This document shows, piece after piece, positions 1-11,278 of a DNA stretch of 64,000 bases. The position numbers were made by a program, and so were the translations under genes. The stretch comes from Tenrec ecaudatus (Eukaryota; Chordata; Mammalia; Afrosoricida; Tenrecidae). The first letter of the stretch is position 1; every line of letters starts with the position of its first letter. Where the stretch lies: assembly GCF_050624435.1 (NCBI RefSeq), contig NC_134539.1, forward strand, positions 49,012,001 through 49,076,000, given 5' to 3'. Under the pieces are notes generated by a model, which worked only from the letters and a program-made list of their open reading frames with translations, was not told the DNA's origin and did not search any database.

Positions 1-223
1 TGGGTGCTTTTTTTTCCACGAGGTTGCTCCTGCCCAGTTGGGAACCCTTTTGAGACTGTAAAACCTGAAACTTGTCCTGTCCGTCGTGAAAACTCACTTG
101 GATCACAAAACTTGGATCACCTGCAGAATGAGAAGTTTCAGCGTGAATTCTGTCATCATGTGAAGCCAAGACCCGGGTTGTTACCCACTGAAGAAACCTT
201 ACAGTTTCCCTTACTGCACCTCA

Positions 224-402
224 GGGAGCCCTGGGATAAGCAACAGACAGCTAATCACCAGGTCGGTGGTTCAAATCTACCTGCCTCTCCTCGGGAGAAG
301 ATAGAGTCATCTGCTCCTGTAAAGATGGACCGCCTGGGAACCCCTGCATGGGTTGCTGGGGATTGGAATGGACTGATGGCAGTGGGTTTATTTAGGGGTT
401 TC
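224..402 (+). repeat. AfroSINE copy
   Basis: This tRNA-derived SINE opens with the typical 'gggagccctgg' head. A box-B-like 'ggtcggtggttcaaatc' follows, then a 'tcctcgggagaagat' block and the 'actgatggcagtgggttt' tail. It is diverged and has small deletions. An overlapping 139-codon open frame starting near base 4 is an accident of this repeat. Confidence 0.75.
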
Positions 403-839
403 CTGTCCCTCCGTGTGGGGTGACCTTTGGAGACCAGGATTACGTGCCCTCCCACTCTGTGCGCTGTGGGAACAGTCATTTCAGCAGAAGAGTCATTTGA
501 CCTTTAGAGTTCTTTATCTGTTGGTGACATGACCTTAAAGGCTTCCCTCCTCAGGTGGTTGCTCTTCAGCAGTGATGGCTCTTATTCTGGGGTCAGCCTC
601 AAGGAAGGTTCCCCTGCCCCTCCCCACCCCACCACCATCATTTTGACATTCAGGGCATTCACAGGGCTATGCGCCATCACCCCTATCTTGTTCCAGACAT
701 TGCACCTTCCCCAAGGGACGAGCCATCCCACGAAGCATCCATGCCTCAGTCCTCGACTCTCCTGGCCTCCTGCCACCACGCAGGACCTTCTTTTCCTGTG
801 CATCTGCCTGCACTGAGTGGTTCTAGTGACATGTTATTT
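403..839. other. Unassigned sequence
   Basis: I see no recognisable gene or repeat here. Short open frames on both strands lack family motifs and splice context. Confidence 0.4.
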
Positions 840-1035
840 GCACATGATACAGTTCAATGGTTTAATGAATGGTATTTAATCCTATTAAGATTTGGGCAGT
901 CATCACCACAATAAATATTTGAACAATTTCTTCTTTTTTATGCTCCTTATTATTAACCATTTCCCCAAATCTCCCGTTAGGACCCTAAGAAATCATTCAT
1001 CCAGTTACTCTATCAATTTACCTATCATGGTTTTT
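840..1035 (-). repeat. Old L1M fragment (antisense)
   Basis: The order 'gttcaatggttt', 'gcagtcatcaccacaataaat', a C-rich segment, then 'ctctatcaatttacct' follows the mammal-wide L1M sequence seen antisense to ORF2. It is strongly diverged. A second fragment of the same region lies at 17140-17345. Confidence 0.4.
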
Positions 1036-1159
1036 GTGTGTTTTTTTTTTTACCAAAAAGCAACAGAAACCTAACAATAACAAAGTAAAATAGAGAAAAA
1101 CCTCAATCAAAACCAAAGCAGACAATATTTAAAAATTAGAATGGATTAAAAGGGAGGCC

Positions 1160-1800
1160 AGGGCTCCTGTGGAGGGAACCTTCACGTTTGTGGGTTGGAG
1201 ATGCGTCCCACTCACATTCTCCAAACTCAAAGGTATTTCCCAGAATGTCCCCCATAATCATGCCAATTTTAAGGGGCTACTTGCAAGCACATGGCTGCTA
1301 CTATGTACACTTGAAGGTCAACTGCTTGGAGGCCATCTGCTGAGGGTTACCTGCCATCCAAAGCAATCAGACCCTATTCTCTGTCCCACCCAAAATAGGG
1401 CCCACTCCTTTCTGATAAGATCATAAGTTATTTCCTTAGAGGAGAGTTCAAAGGTATCTAAGGTCAAGCCAGCTCAGAGACTACTGACTGGACTCCAGAG
1501 CCCGTCCATCTTGTACCTTCCTGTCACATGTGTGCCTCTAGTCATCAGGGCCTCCCCTTCCTACTGTGTGTACCCCTAGTTGGTCCCCCTCATGTTATGT
1601 TATGCTTTTAACCCCTTTCTGTTATGTATGAGCTCACCGTGGCTTGCGTGCCCAAGATTATCTAAGTCTGTGAGAGAATAAAGTACAGACTCATGCTGCT
1701 CCCGGTCATCATGGAACAGGTGAGCCCTTGCATGCTTTATCTTGTTTAATGGCTTGTTAATTTACCCCTCCATTAGCTGGTCCCCCACTGATGATCTCTT
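1160..1800 (+). repeat. Possible LTR-like segment
   Basis: A pyrimidine-rich stretch with 'ctcatgttatgttatgc' leads to 'gagagaataaagta' and then 'gctgctcccggtcatc'. This resembles the R/U5 part of a retroviral LTR with its poly(A) signal. I found no clear TG...CA ends, no 4-6 bp duplication and no internal retroviral reading frame, so this is a weak call. A non-coding transcript end is an alternative. Confidence 0.25.
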
Positions 1801-3050
1801 CATGAGAGAAAGTATGGAGAAGGATTCTATCATAAGAACTAATTGTTCTTAGATTAGAGCTATGATTAAGTGTGAACTCAAAATCCATTCATATATCTAT
1901 GTCCCTGGTTCACATTAGAGACATCTTTAAATAAGGTATTTTTGAGAGCTAAAGGTAACCCATCTATTTGGGAGGCCCTAGGGAAATTAAGCATTTTCAG
2001 GCTCCATGGTTCCGCCTAGTCTATTGCAGTGCTATGAATTACTTAAATGGCTCTTCTAGCCTCTCCCAAAATCTTTTGGTGGGATATGCAAATAAGATTC
2101 AAGTATCCCAGTAAAGAACTGGACAGCTTCCAAATAGTGCAAATAAGGAATATGGAACCCTTGGGGTGTGCCTATCATAGAAGGTTTATGAAACCCAAAC
2201 CAAGGGACCAGTCAGCTTTGCCATCTCATTGGGCTTACATGTAATCAATCCAAGGAGTAAAGTGTGTCCTTGGAGCTGATTCCCTGTACTGAGAATATCC
2301 CAAGAAGACAGAGAGCACAGTAACTCCAGAGAAGATACCACATGGCCTGAAGCTGCAACAAGCAAAGCAGAGAACTAGCACCTGCAGAGTGAGAAGCTGC
2401 AGTGATCGTCTTGGTGCATAAAACCAGAGAGCTGAGTGTCTTCATCCCAAAGTTCACTGTCAAAGTATGGCCCTGTGGGCATTTCTCAGCAGCACCAAAG
2501 GGCTTTGTAAAATTGCCTGCGAAGGGTAGGGGCTGAGGGCCAAAGAGAGAAATCTTCCTGCTGGCGTGGCTGAGAAGCTGCCTTGGTGGAAGTCCTGCAT
2601 GATGAGTTCTTGCTGGTCCTGAATCGTTACTGTACTTCCCTAATGCACCCATGCATGTGAGTGCTGTGCAGTCTGGGAGATCCGTGTGGCCATGGAGTGG
2701 GGAGCGCCATTGGGAGGAGCGCTGGGTGTCAGAATTGGTAGAAATGCTTAGCCCACACCTCATAGGAATCAGCTTTGGGTTGATGTTACTGTGGCCTTTG
2801 CTTCTGTCTCTTCCCCTGAAGCTAGACAAAGAGGTCGGATGTCACTTCACTTTAACATGTGCCCCCAGTGGGTGATTCGTTGTCACATGAGGTTTATCTG
2901 AGCTGCTGCCTCAGTGATTTGAAATGGGGCCCTGGTTCTGGCCGATCCTAACACATCCTGACCTTACCCTTTAAAGCCAGTGATCCCAGTACTGCAGTAG
3001 GCTAATCTGGCTCTCTTGCTATGTGGAGCAAGCTCTATTATGGTATTAAA
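1801..3050. other. Unassigned sequence with a 194-codon minus-strand frame
   Basis: No repeat family is recognised. The longest open frame runs on the minus strand from 2829 to 2245. It has no domain, signal peptide or conserved motif that I can name. Its composition (Ser, Leu, Cys, His) is typical of non-coding translation. It could be old endogenous retroviral sequence downstream of the LTR-like segment, but nothing decides this. Confidence 0.3.
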
Positions 3051-3154
3051 AGCTAAAGAAGTAGATGAGGTTTATGGAAGAAAGAACATAGGTTAAGAAG
3101 AAGGTCTGGGGCACATCTCCAACACAACAGACCACAAAGAATAGTACTTGATAA

Positions 3155-3305
3155 AGCTTGTTGCTCTTGAGTTGATAGGGACTCTTGGCCACCTGACGTC
3201 ACGGTACTGGGTAGAACTGCACACCATGGGGTTTTCAATGACTGTGCTCTTCACGGAAGTAGATGGCCACCACTTTTTCCTGGGGAGAAATGAGTCCGCT
3301 TCGCC
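3155..3305 (-). repeat. AfroSINE fragment, antisense
   Basis: The reverse-complement order of SINE blocks is visible: a tail-like 'gagttgatagggactc', then 'agaactgcacaccatggggtt', then 'cacggaagtagatgg' and 'ttttcctggggaga'. It is truncated at the tRNA-like end. Confidence 0.55.
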
Positions 3306-3907
3306 ACGATGGCAGGGAGTTTGCGTTTTTAGTTACAGGACAGAGGGTGGCACCTGTAGAGGGGGCCTCTAAGGGTGGACAGAGCACACGTTCTTCAGCC
3401 CTGTCCGTCACACGGGTGTGGAGGCAGTGGCTGCAGGGACGCGGACCATGGCAGGTGGAAGGGGCAGGCTGGGGGTCCAGAGGGACATCCGTGGCATCCC
3501 TGGCTGGCGTGTCCTCACACCAAAAGACTTCCCGTGAATAGCCCTTGCCAAACAAACGGTGCAGAACCAGTTGGCTCCTGTCCACACGCCTCCTTCACGG
3601 AGTCCCTCCATGCTGTCTCCGAGGTGCAGAAAAGCCCCCACTTGGGAGCCTTGCACTGTAAGGAATGGACCACAGGGGTTAGTGCACCCTCCCGAAGACC
3701 AGAGTCCTGAGACCCAAACTCTGCTCCACCCCCAGTACATGACGTGGGCTCAGACGGGTGACCCAGTGGATGGACAGAGCATTTTCACAGGAGGAAATAG
3801 AAACAACATCTCACCTTTCACACATAAGTACATCTGGTGTGATTTGAGTCACCAATTAGCCTGTTTCTGTAGGATGTGCTCACGGATGTTTATTCGGCCT
3901 CTCACTG

Positions 3908-4070
3908 GCAGCCGCCCTATGAGACAGGGCAGAAGGGGTCCCTGGGAGTTTTCAAAGCAGGAGTGCTTGACCAGAGGAGACAGCTCTCTCCTGTGGGGCA
4001 GCTGGTGGTTTCAAAGGGCTGACCTTGCAGCTAGCAGCCAAAGGAGAACCAGTACACCACCTGGGCCCCT
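3908..4070 (-). repeat. AfroSINE copy, antisense
   Basis: An antisense SINE. It has 'gccctatgagacagggcag' (tail), 'ctctcctgtggggcagctgg' (middle), then 'ctgaccttgcagctagcag' and 'caccacctgggcccc' (tRNA-like head). Confidence 0.65.
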
Positions 4071-4689
4071 TCGCAAGAGAGAGTGGCTCAATTTCCAAGT
4101 TGATTACACAGCAGCCAGGGCCAAGTAGGAGCGGAGAAATGGTTGCCACCTGTCCTCTGGCACACTCACACAATCTTCTCGAACACTAGTGAGTCAGCAT
4201 CAGAGGCTAGAACACCACAACAGGGTGAAGGCGGAGGACATGTGCGTGATAAGCAGGGGCAGAGATTCCTCCTCTGTGCCCATCCGTCTCTGGGTTAAGG
4301 CCTCCCGGACCTCTGCTTCATCCTGGTATTGACAACCCTGCTCTCCTCCCTCCTTCCTTCCTTCCCTTCTCCTCCCTCCTTCCCTCGCTGGGGCTCCCAC
4401 CACTGCCGTGATCATCTGATTATGACGTGATTCCGAGGATGAGGTTGGACAGGGCAATACGATTACTTTCAGGAGTGGCCATAGCCCTCAGAAGAAGAAG
4501 GACATTAGGAGACAAAAGGCTTGTTTTCAAAGCCAGGGCCTTGTCTCTCCCCCAAGGTGGTCACCACATGAACATCGCCCAGGGACTTCGCATGCCTCTT
4601 GGGCTCCAGGCTCTGGGTTGGACTATAAACAGACCAAGGTGAATGAATTCTAAAAAGTCTTCTCAGGGGGCTATCTCATTGAGTCCTTG
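4071..4689. other. Unassigned sequence with a TTCC-rich tract
   Basis: Mostly unrecognised. A low-complexity pyrimidine tract of TCC/TTCC units occupies about 4338-4386. Confidence 0.4.
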
Positions 4690-4815
4690 GAAATCTGGGG
4701 ACACAGTGTATTTCTGGAATTTTATTCACAAGAGAACTGAGGCTCAAAGACATCATGATATGCCATGGTCATACGGCCTGAGGAGGAGCAGAATTTGAGG
4801 TAGGGTCATGTTGAT
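4690..4815 (-). repeat. MIR fragment
   Basis: The order 'ttttattcacaagagaactgag', 'gctcaaagacat', 'gtcatacggcctgag', 'agcagaatttgaggt' follows the antisense core of the mammal-wide MIR SINE (tail, core, then box-B side). It is diverged, as expected for an ancient element. Confidence 0.5.
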
Positions 4816-5304
4816 GCCTATCCAGCATGATCTGGCTCTATCCCTACATGAAGGAAAACATATTACCACAATGTACAATTTACTCTAACATGATCATGTG
4901 CCACACAACCAGAGTCCTGTGGGGAACCAGAAGACGGGGAGATCACTTTGAGAGAAATGATGCAGTATCTGAGGAAAACCAGTTAGGATATTTGAAAGCA
5001 AGATGAACCCACAAGTTGAAAACACCAGACAATGCGTTAAGGATAGAGAAGGGGGAAATATTTACTCTGGACTCAAAAGATTAGATTGGACACATCACAG
5101 ATGTAGAAGACCACTGAGTATTATTACTTCCTAGAAAAAGGCTATAAGACACACACAAATATTTTCTCATGAAATATGAAGACTATTTCTCATGAAGAAT
5201 AGCTCTTAAAAAAAATCAACCACGCAAAAGAACAGCATTTGCCCAAAACCAAAGTGGAGAGTCAGGAAGCAGCAGGAAAGAGGGGAGCTTGGAAAACTGA
5301 ATCC

Positions 5305-5450
5305 AGTGGGGCCGCGGGAAGGAGACTGTCACATTGAGGGGACTGCAGTCAATCCCGTGCAGCGAAATGTGTATAAATCATTGAAGGGAAACCAATTTGT
5401 GCTGCCAATTTCCATCTGAACCACAATCACTTGTTCAATAAAACAAATAG
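5305..5450 (+). repeat. Old afrotherian L1 3' end
   Basis: The segment 'gtgtataaatcattgaa' through 'aaaccaatttgtgctg' to 'ttcaataaaacaaata' resembles the 3' terminus of an older afrotherian L1. The AATAAA-like end near 5440 supports this. Confidence 0.4.
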
Positions 5451-5737
5451 TATCGATATCCAGTGGACAGTCTTTGCCAGGAAGGGCCTCTGGGGCTGTG
5501 CAGGGGAGGAGTTACTCTGAGGCCACAGCCCTGAACGGTCAAGGAGAAGCCTGTTGTTGTGTTTTGTTTGGCATAAGTTTAAATACTGGGAAGTATGGCA
5601 CTGAACTCCTATCCCTCCCAGTGGTTGAGAAATATAATCTGAGATTAAAGGCCTTCCCTTCTCCTCTTCCCTGCCTCCAGCTTCACCCCAATCCCAGAAC
5701 CATTGACCAGAAGGGATTACATGAAGCAAAGCATTCA

Positions 5738-5762
5738 GGGGTGGGGGTGGGGGGTGGGGGGC
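5738..5762 (+). other. G-rich tract
   Basis: A run of G3-G6 blocks separated by single T residues is a strong G-quadruplex candidate on the plus strand. It lies between an old L1 end and an LTR. Confidence 0.5.
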
Positions 5763-5811
5763 ATCGGATCACTGGTGTACTTTAGGAGTCTGCATTTTTT
5801 TTTTCTTTTAA

Positions 5812-6250
5812 GGACCATCTGTTTCCCGAGGCTGCTTGACAAATCACCACGATCTGGGTGACTTCAATAACAGACACGTATTCCTTCACAGTCCAGGAGG
5901 CCAGAGGTCCAAAATCAAGGTGTCTCCAGTTGGTTCCTCTCGACAGTTCTGAGAAAGAATCTCTGCCGCGCCCTTCTCCTGGCTTTTAATGGTTACTGGC
6001 AGTCCACAGAGCGACTTGGCTGGCAGTTGTGCTCATTTTAGCTCACAGGTTCTACAAACACAGGGAGCAAGCCGGACTTGGCTCCTGGACCAACCCGATG
6101 TGCATAGGTTTCCACGCCAAGATGTCTGTCTGCCACATTCAAGGTAGATCCTTGAACTTGGCTCTCTCTGCTACCCCACGGGAACCTTTGCAGGCCTGGA
6201 AGTCCCACTTCTGAGGGTCCGTGAAGACTTCTCAGAAGAAACACGAAGTC
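5812..6250 (-). repeat. MaLR/MLT1-like LTR, antisense
   Basis: The stretch 'ctgcttgacaaatcaccac', 'gggtgacttcaataacag', 'ttccttcacagtccaggaggc', 'ggtccaaaatcaaggtgtc' is the recognisable antisense 3' half of a mammalian MaLR (MLT1-type) LTR. No open retroviral reading frame accompanies it. The far edge is fixed only approximately. Confidence 0.55.
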
Positions 6251-6254
6251 ATCC

Positions 6255-6720
6255 TGGGTTGTCTTTGTTATCTAGTGCCGCTAACAGAAATGCCACAACT
6301 GGATAGCGTTAACAAACATCAATTATTTCTGCAAAGTTCAGGAGACTTGAAGGGCGAGTTCTGAGCCCTGGATCTAGGGGAAGGCGTCCTGTGTGTCGGC
6401 TCTGGAGAAAGGCCATGCTCACCTCAGCGTCGGTTCTTTGGTTCCTTGGAGACAACGTTATATCTTATTCCATCTCTCTTTTCCTCGCTTGCGTGTTTCA
6501 CCTCTTTTATATCTCGAAAGAGACTGAGTCCACACACATCCTACACCCGTTCCGCCTCCTTACTATAACAAAGACAGCCCATTCTCAAATGGGATTGTGA
6601 CTGCAGACATTGACGGTACAATGCATGGCCCATACGTATCTGGGGAGAAAGGAGTTCCATCCATAACACCTTTGGAGGTCCTGTCTCCTTCCTAAGGTTC
6701 TGGGGAGTTGGGGTGGGTGA
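6255..6720 (-). repeat. Second LTR-like element, antisense
   Basis: It shows 'tgccgctaacagaaatgcc', 'acaactggatagcgttaac', 'tgtcggctctggagaaagg' and 'cttttatatctcgaaagaga'. This block order matches LTR repeats I associate with afrotherians. It sits directly beside the MLT1-like LTR in the same orientation. Confidence 0.45.
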
Positions 6721-6766
6721 ATTGAAGGGACCAGAGAGCCTCCTTAGTTACAAAAACTGCAGGCAG

Positions 6767-8998
6767 GGGCTGAAGGGCCGGCCCCAATCCCAACTACGTG
6801 GACACCTGCCCATACCCCCAGAAGAATTTCTTTCAGAGGACAGCACTGAATCTGCAGCTCCAGGAGAAGGACATGTCTGATTAGAGCACACAGGAGCAAA
6901 TGAAGGTGGAGGAAGAGAGAGTGGGGCACATCCTGGACCACCAAGCCTTGAGGACGATATTCCCACTCAGAGCAGTCAATCCACAGAGAAGACCACATAG
7001 CCGGCCCCACTATGAGACACGACATCCCTCACTGACCCATAGCCCTACAGGGGACAACACTGGAGACACTGTGGGAATTACACCCGATCTGATCCCACTA
7101 TGCAGAGGCAAAACCCTAAGAGTGTGGAACAGAACAGCAAGGGGAGCAGAGCAATGAAGTCCCCAGAGAGCACCAAACATAGACTTTGGGGCCAGGGCTT
7201 GGCGCCCCAACAGACTTGACTGGAAAACACTCCTAAAGGCCAACAAACAGTCCCTGAACTAATTACAAGCTCTACTTTCTTGTTGATGTGTTGTGTTTTG
7301 TTTTTTGTCATTGGCTTGTTGGTGTTGTTATTGTTGTTTTGTTTTCTTTTGTTGCTTGGTTTTGCTCTGTCTTGTTTTGTGCATGTTATTATCCCCGCAG
7401 GTCTGTCTAAATAAGATAGGCTGATGAACAATTGGAGGAGAAAACAATGGGACCGACAGTTCTGGGGGGTCATGAGAGAAGGGGAGGTGGGGGGAAAGGT
7501 AGTGGTGTTAACAAACCCAGGGACAAGGGAAAAACAAGTGATCCAAATTGGTGGTGAGGAGAGTGTGGGAGGCCTGGTAGGACGTGATCAAGGGCAATGC
7601 AACCAAGAAGAATTACTGAAACCCAAATGAAGACTGAGCATGATAGTGGGACAAGAGGAAAGTCAAAGGAAATAGAGGAAAGAGCTAGGAGGCAAAGGGC
7701 ATTTATAGAGGTCTAAATAAAGGCATGTACATATGTAAATATATTTATATATGATGATGGGGAAATAGATCTATGTGCATATATTTATAGGTTTAGTATT
7801 AAGGTAGCAGATGAACATTGGGCCTCCACTCAAGTACTCCCTCAATGCAAGAATACTTTGCTCTATTAAACTGGCATTCTATGATGCTCACCTTCCCAAC
7901 ACAATCGCTGAAGACAAAGCGAGTGAATAAGTAAATGTGGTGAAGAAAGCTGATGGTGCCTGGCTATCAAAAAATATAGCGTCTGGGATCTTAAAGACTT
8001 GAAGGTAAACAAGCGGCCATCTAGCTCAGAAGCAACAAAGTTCACATGGAAGAAGCAAACCAGCCTGTGTGATCATGAGGTGCCAAAGGGATTAGTTATC
8101 AGGCATCAAAGAACAAAAAATCATATCATTGTGTGCTCACCTCCCAGATACGATCACTGAAGACAAATGGGATCATAAGCAAATGTGGCGAAGAAAGCTG
8201 ATGGTGCCCAGCTATCAAAAGCTATAACATCTGGGGTCTTAAAGGCTTGAAGGTAAACAAGGGGCCATCTAGCTCAGAAGCAACAAAGCCCACAAGGAAG
8301 AAGCACACCAGCCTGTGAGATCACGAGATGTCAAAGGGATCAGTTATCAGGGATCAAAGAACAAAAAAATCATATCATTGTGAATGGCGGGGTGCGGGGA
8401 GTGCAGAGTGGAGACCCAAAGCCCATTTGTAGGCCATTCTCAGGGAGGAGACGAGCCAGTCAGGGAATGATGTAGCCACGATGAAACATACAACTTTCCT
8501 CTAGTTCCTAAATGCTTCTTCCTCCCCCACTATCATGATCCCAAATCTACCTTACAAATATGGCGAGGTTATACACTGGTGCAGCTAGGAACTGGAAACA
8601 CAGGGAATCCAGGGTGGATGATCCCTTCAGGACCAGTAGTGTGAGTGGCGATACTGGAAGGGTGGAGGGAGGATGGTTTCGAAAGAGGGAACTGGTTACA
8701 AGGATCTACATATAACCTTCTCCCTGGGAGACATAATAGAAAAGTGGGTGAAGGGAGATGTCATACAGTGCAAGATGTGACAAAATAATAATTTGTAAGT
8801 TACCAAGGACTCATGAGGGAAGGGGGAGCAGAGAGGGAGGAACTGATGCCAGAGGCTTAAGTGGAGAGCAAATGTTTTGAGAATGATGAGGGCAATGAAT
8901 GTACAGATGTGATTTACACAATTGATGTACATATGGATCATGATAAGAGTTGTATGAGCCCCTAATAAAACAATTTTTTTAAAATAAAATGATTTTTA
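6767..8998 (+). mobile_element. 5'-truncated L1, 3' UTR only
   Basis: This 2.2-kb insertion consists of the long 3' UTR of a tenrec-type L1. It ends in AATAAA motifs and an A-rich tail. A 15-bp TSD (AAAAACTGCAGGCAG) flanks it at 6752-6766 and 8999-9013, which shows L1-type target-primed insertion. Within it a block of about 235 bases containing 'gtggtgaagaaagctgatgg' occurs twice (near 7930-8110 and 8140-8370). No ORF1 or ORF2 sequence is included. Short frames within it are non-coding. Confidence 0.8.
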
Positions 8999-9013
8999 AA
9001 AAACTGCAGGCAG

Positions 9014-9936
9014 TTCATTCACCCCTTGCCAAGGGCTCTACCCTTCAAGGCCACTTTCCAATTCCCTTCCCTCACATACACCAGTTTTCCATAGAGACTC
9101 ATTTTACCCATAGGTGTAGACTAGCGCTGGGCTCCCCAGAGCTTCCGATGGCTGGTGTGGGGGAAGTGAATCACCAGGTAGGAGTTCTGAGGAAGGGCTG
9201 GGTGGACTCTGACCACTAGCCTTGGGTGACACCACCCCAGCACACACACACACCCCAGCACGGCGCGTGTCCCCGTGATGACGTTTCACTGCTCCAGCCC
9301 TCCACTGCTGAGCAGCCCTCCTCCTCTTGCTCCTGCAGAGCAGCTCCCGAGTTATGGGCTCCAAACTCTCAGTTCCAGAGAGGGCAGGGAATCAGGAAGG
9401 ACAGTGGTCTTCAGATGACTTTATGCCATACAGCAAGAGAGAGAGATTCAGAAATGGAATGGTGAATAACTTTCAAAGAAAATAAAAACAAATACCTCAA
9501 GAAATGATCCTATCCAGGCCACAGCTTTGCAGACTGGGAGCAAGTGCAGGCCTGTATGTTCTCAAGGTAAGAGGTCAGGCTATTCCACCACGGCTCAGTG
9601 GGGACTGACTGGACTTGGGTTTCCTCAGAAAACCTCTGAAGGGAGTTCAGGGTTAGGGTGACAAAGGGAGGAAGTACAAAGCTCAGCCATGCCGGGATAC
9701 CAGGCTCCACTGAACATGACTCACAGTTTTGGCTTCTAGGCAACTTGGCTAATCACTTTGACCAATGATTCCGTCCTTCCAGCTACGGGGACCAGAAGGA
9801 ATGCCATCATGTATGTGAAATAAAGAGAGACAATGTGTTTGCACACAAGTAAGCATATGAACGTTATTTTGGGGGGTGGGGGTCAAAGGGATATTATGTA
9901 CGCATTCATATACCAAATGTATTTAAAACTACCATG
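9014..9936. other. Unassigned sequence
   Basis: No gene or repeat is recognised. A short CA-rich run sits at about 9240-9255. Open frames on both strands lack motifs. Confidence 0.4.
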
Positions 9937-10704
9937 TATACTCGAATATAAACCAACCCAAGTATAAGCCAAGGTACCTAATTATTACCTGGGAAACCAG
10001 AAAAACTGATTGACTCGAGGATAAGCCTAGGGTGGAAAATGTAGAAGCTATTGGTGAGTTTCAATAATAAAAACACATGAAAATAAAATTACTAAAAATT
10101 GAGACATCAGTGGGGTAATGTATTTAAATATTTATTTTAAATAAAAAACATAAATAAAAGGAGAACAAGTCATTTAACATTAGCAAACCAGCACAGTTAG
10201 TGGAAAATAGGTTCAACAAAAACAATAAGATATAAACAATGATACCTTTTTAAGAGTACTATTCCCTGAGCTCAATCAGCAACCAAGCTAAAATGTAAAG
10301 AGTTAAAATCCTTCAAAACTGGACTCCTCATCATCATCCGTATCCCAATGCAGAGCTTCAGCTGGTGTGAGGTCATCATAGACGCTGTCCTCACTGAGAT
10401 CACCGTCATCACCATCACTGCTGTCATTTTCATACCAAAGTGCAGTCTTCACTGCCATCTGTAGCATTACTAATACTACATTTCTGGAAGGCACGTCGCA
10501 CCGTGTCTTCTGGAATGTCTTCCCATGCATCTCGAACCCACTTTGCTACTAACTCTATGTCAGGCTTCATGAGATTTCCTCCTTTTGTTAGTCAGGCTTG
10601 ACCAGATGACATCCATTCATGGCACTGACCCGTATATAAGCCGAACCCAGTTTTTCAGCACATTTTTTGTGCCCAAAAACTCAGCTTATACACGCGAATA
10701 CACA
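9937..10704 (-). mobile_element. Pogo/Tigger-like DNA transposon, internally deleted
   Basis: The left end (TATACTCGAATATAAACC) and the reverse complement of the right end (TGTATTCGCGTGTATAAG) form degenerate inverted repeats. Further 'gtataagcc' motifs lie inside both ends. Between them sits a fragment of transposase C-terminus on the minus strand. The size, ends and coding remnant fit a deleted Tc1/mariner-superfamily (pogo/Tigger) element. I could not resolve the TA target duplication. Confidence 0.6.
10303..10590 (-). pseudogene. Pogo/Tigger-type transposase C-terminal remnant
   Basis: Read from 10590 down, the minus strand encodes a segment like WVRDAWEDIPEDTVRRAF followed by QKCSISNATDGSED. 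This is the hallmark C-terminal motif of Tigger/pogo transposases (W-x2-A-W-x-x-I-P ... K-C-x-I-S-N-A-x-D-G). The frame then shifts near 10450 into a very acidic tail rich in Asp, Glu and Ser ending EESSFEGF before a stop. The DDE catalytic core and DNA-binding domain are absent, so this is a dead fragment. Confidence 0.6.
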
Positions 10705-10745
10705 GCAAATGTGTTAAAAACTAACCTACTTTCCTCAAAAAGGCC

Positions 10746-10860
10746 GACTAGCTTAGCTGGGACTAAGCTGGGACTTAGCTGGGACTAGCTTAGCTGGGAC
10801 TAAGCTGGGACTTAGCTGGGACTAGCTTAGCTGGGACTTAGCTGGGACTCGGTGGGACTT
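10746..10860 (+). repeat. 37-bp minisatellite
   Basis: About three tandem units, each made of an extended 15-mer plus two 11-mers of the form GACTNAGCTGG. The first two units are almost identical. The last loses one 11-mer and decays into 'gactcggtggg'. It abuts the right end of the pogo-like transposon. Confidence 0.8.
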
Positions 10861-11278
10861 TGCCTAAAGTTCTAAGAATGGTAGTTCAAGTGCCACTTTT
10901 GTCCTGTCATCGTCTCCAATTTTCTTCTCTTCTCCGGATCTCAAAGCACACGCTCAATAGTGCTTGCCAGTTTGTATTGTCAGTGTGGTGTTGGCTGACT
11001 GCTGGTCCCTGTGCGAAGATGACTGACTCCAAGATGGTCCCTGCAGCCACGCATTCCTGAGCAGGAAGGTCAGGCTTACGGGAGGAGGCTGTTTCTCCCC
11101 CCCCCACCCCACGCACAGGTGATCTGGGAAAAGCAGGGGAAACCATGCTTGGAGGGTGAGGGCGTGGCAAAGACTGGAGTGTGGGAAATGTGGCCAGTCT
11201 GTGTGGGGAATTGCTCTCACAAGGAGTCCACAGGAGGCAGGCATCTAGTGCCCACACTTGAACTTTGTTCTTCTATGT

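Noticed and set aside
2245..2829. 194-codon open frame on the minus strand
   Set aside because: No recognised domain, no conserved motif and composition typical of non-coding translation.
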